Positions 60,025 through 60,053 of a stretch of DNA of 60,053 nt are shown in pieces (within the stretch, counting starts at the first letter, position 1; the number at the start of each line of letters is the position of its first letter). Source of the DNA: Xylanibacter rarus (lineage in GTDB: Bacteria > Bacteroidota > Bacteroidia > Bacteroidales > Bacteroidaceae); NCBI RefSeq assembly GCF_001275135.1, contig NZ_LFQU01000022.1:1-60053 (forward strand), in the 5' to 3' direction. Under the pieces are notes generated by a model, which made no database searches, was not told the origin of the DNA, and saw nothing but the letters and a program-made list of their open reading frames with translations. The translations under genes and the position numbers were made by a program.

Positions 60025-60053
60025 ATCCGCTTTTGAGAGCTGACGCTCCCTGA

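Overview
The window looks like a Bacteroidales chromosome, most likely Prevotella or a close relative. Support comes from many TTTG-N19-21-TAnnTTTGC promoters, genes mostly without Shine-Dalgarno sequences, a T9SS-type C-terminal tail on a secreted protein, an arginine pathway using an acyl-ornithine carbamoyltransferase, a DUF4248 protein and HU-like DNA-binding proteins. The genus is an inference; there is no rRNA here.

Layout. 1-900: broken IS110-family transposase in a fold-back repeat with a MITE-like insert. 1.1-3.9 kb: membrane protein, secreted protein, WYL regulator. 4.0-7.1 kb: three AT-rich unknown genes between two direct copies of a palindrome-rich intergenic repeat. 7.6-10 kb: radical SAM enzyme translationally coupled to a Cys-rich TonB-like protein, then a lipoprotein. 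10.3-15.7 kb: purL behind tandem promoter repeats, then a two-gene chromate transporter. 15.8-19.9 kb: nested palindrome, then a leftward ECF sigma locus (sigma, probable anti-sigma, small secreted protein, two paralogous outer-membrane proteins). 20.2-22.6 kb: large secreted protein. 23.9-27.2 kb: Sau3AI/MutH-type restriction endonuclease and C5-cytosine methyltransferase, next to divergent tRNA-Phe and tRNA-Pro. 28.2-39.4 kb: proC, acyl-ornithine carbamoyltransferase, AEC transporter, RidA-like protein, Bax-inhibitor-like protein, argR, GNAT, argG, PspC, argC, four-helix-bundle protein, argD. 40-49 kb: accessory region of repeats, with DUF4248, DUF234 ATPase, a rod-like RNA candidate, a secreted protein, HU copy 1, McrBC, a truncated ATPase copy and HU copy 2. 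49-60 kb: DUF2156/GNAT fusion between inverted MITE copies, murF, a flavin-binding protein, folP-cdaA, a small unknown gene, an OmpA-like lipoprotein and a secreted endonuclease I.

How it fits together. argF', argR, argG, argC, argD and proC cover arginine synthesis from acyl-glutamyl phosphate onward, plus the last step of proline synthesis; argR would be the local regulator. Defence functions form two separate modules: a type II R-M system whose methylase makes 5-methylcytosine, and a methylation-dependent McrBC system with an EVE domain. Their specificities must be compatible. Much of the intergenic DNA is structured repeats: at least seven families recur in the window, and several bracket cargo genes.

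The most unusual items are: (i) a 0.5-kb element in the arg cluster, made of a four-helix-bundle gene bounded by 41-bp inverted repeats, resembling a 23S rRNA intervening sequence placed between protein genes; (ii) the HU-promoter repeats that separate cargo segments including McrBC; (iii) the unknown three-gene module at 4.7-6.4 kb; (iv) the radical SAM/Cys-rich TonB pair; (v) the 6S-like rod RNA at 42.5 kb; (vi) a MITE family with AACCCAAATC ends.
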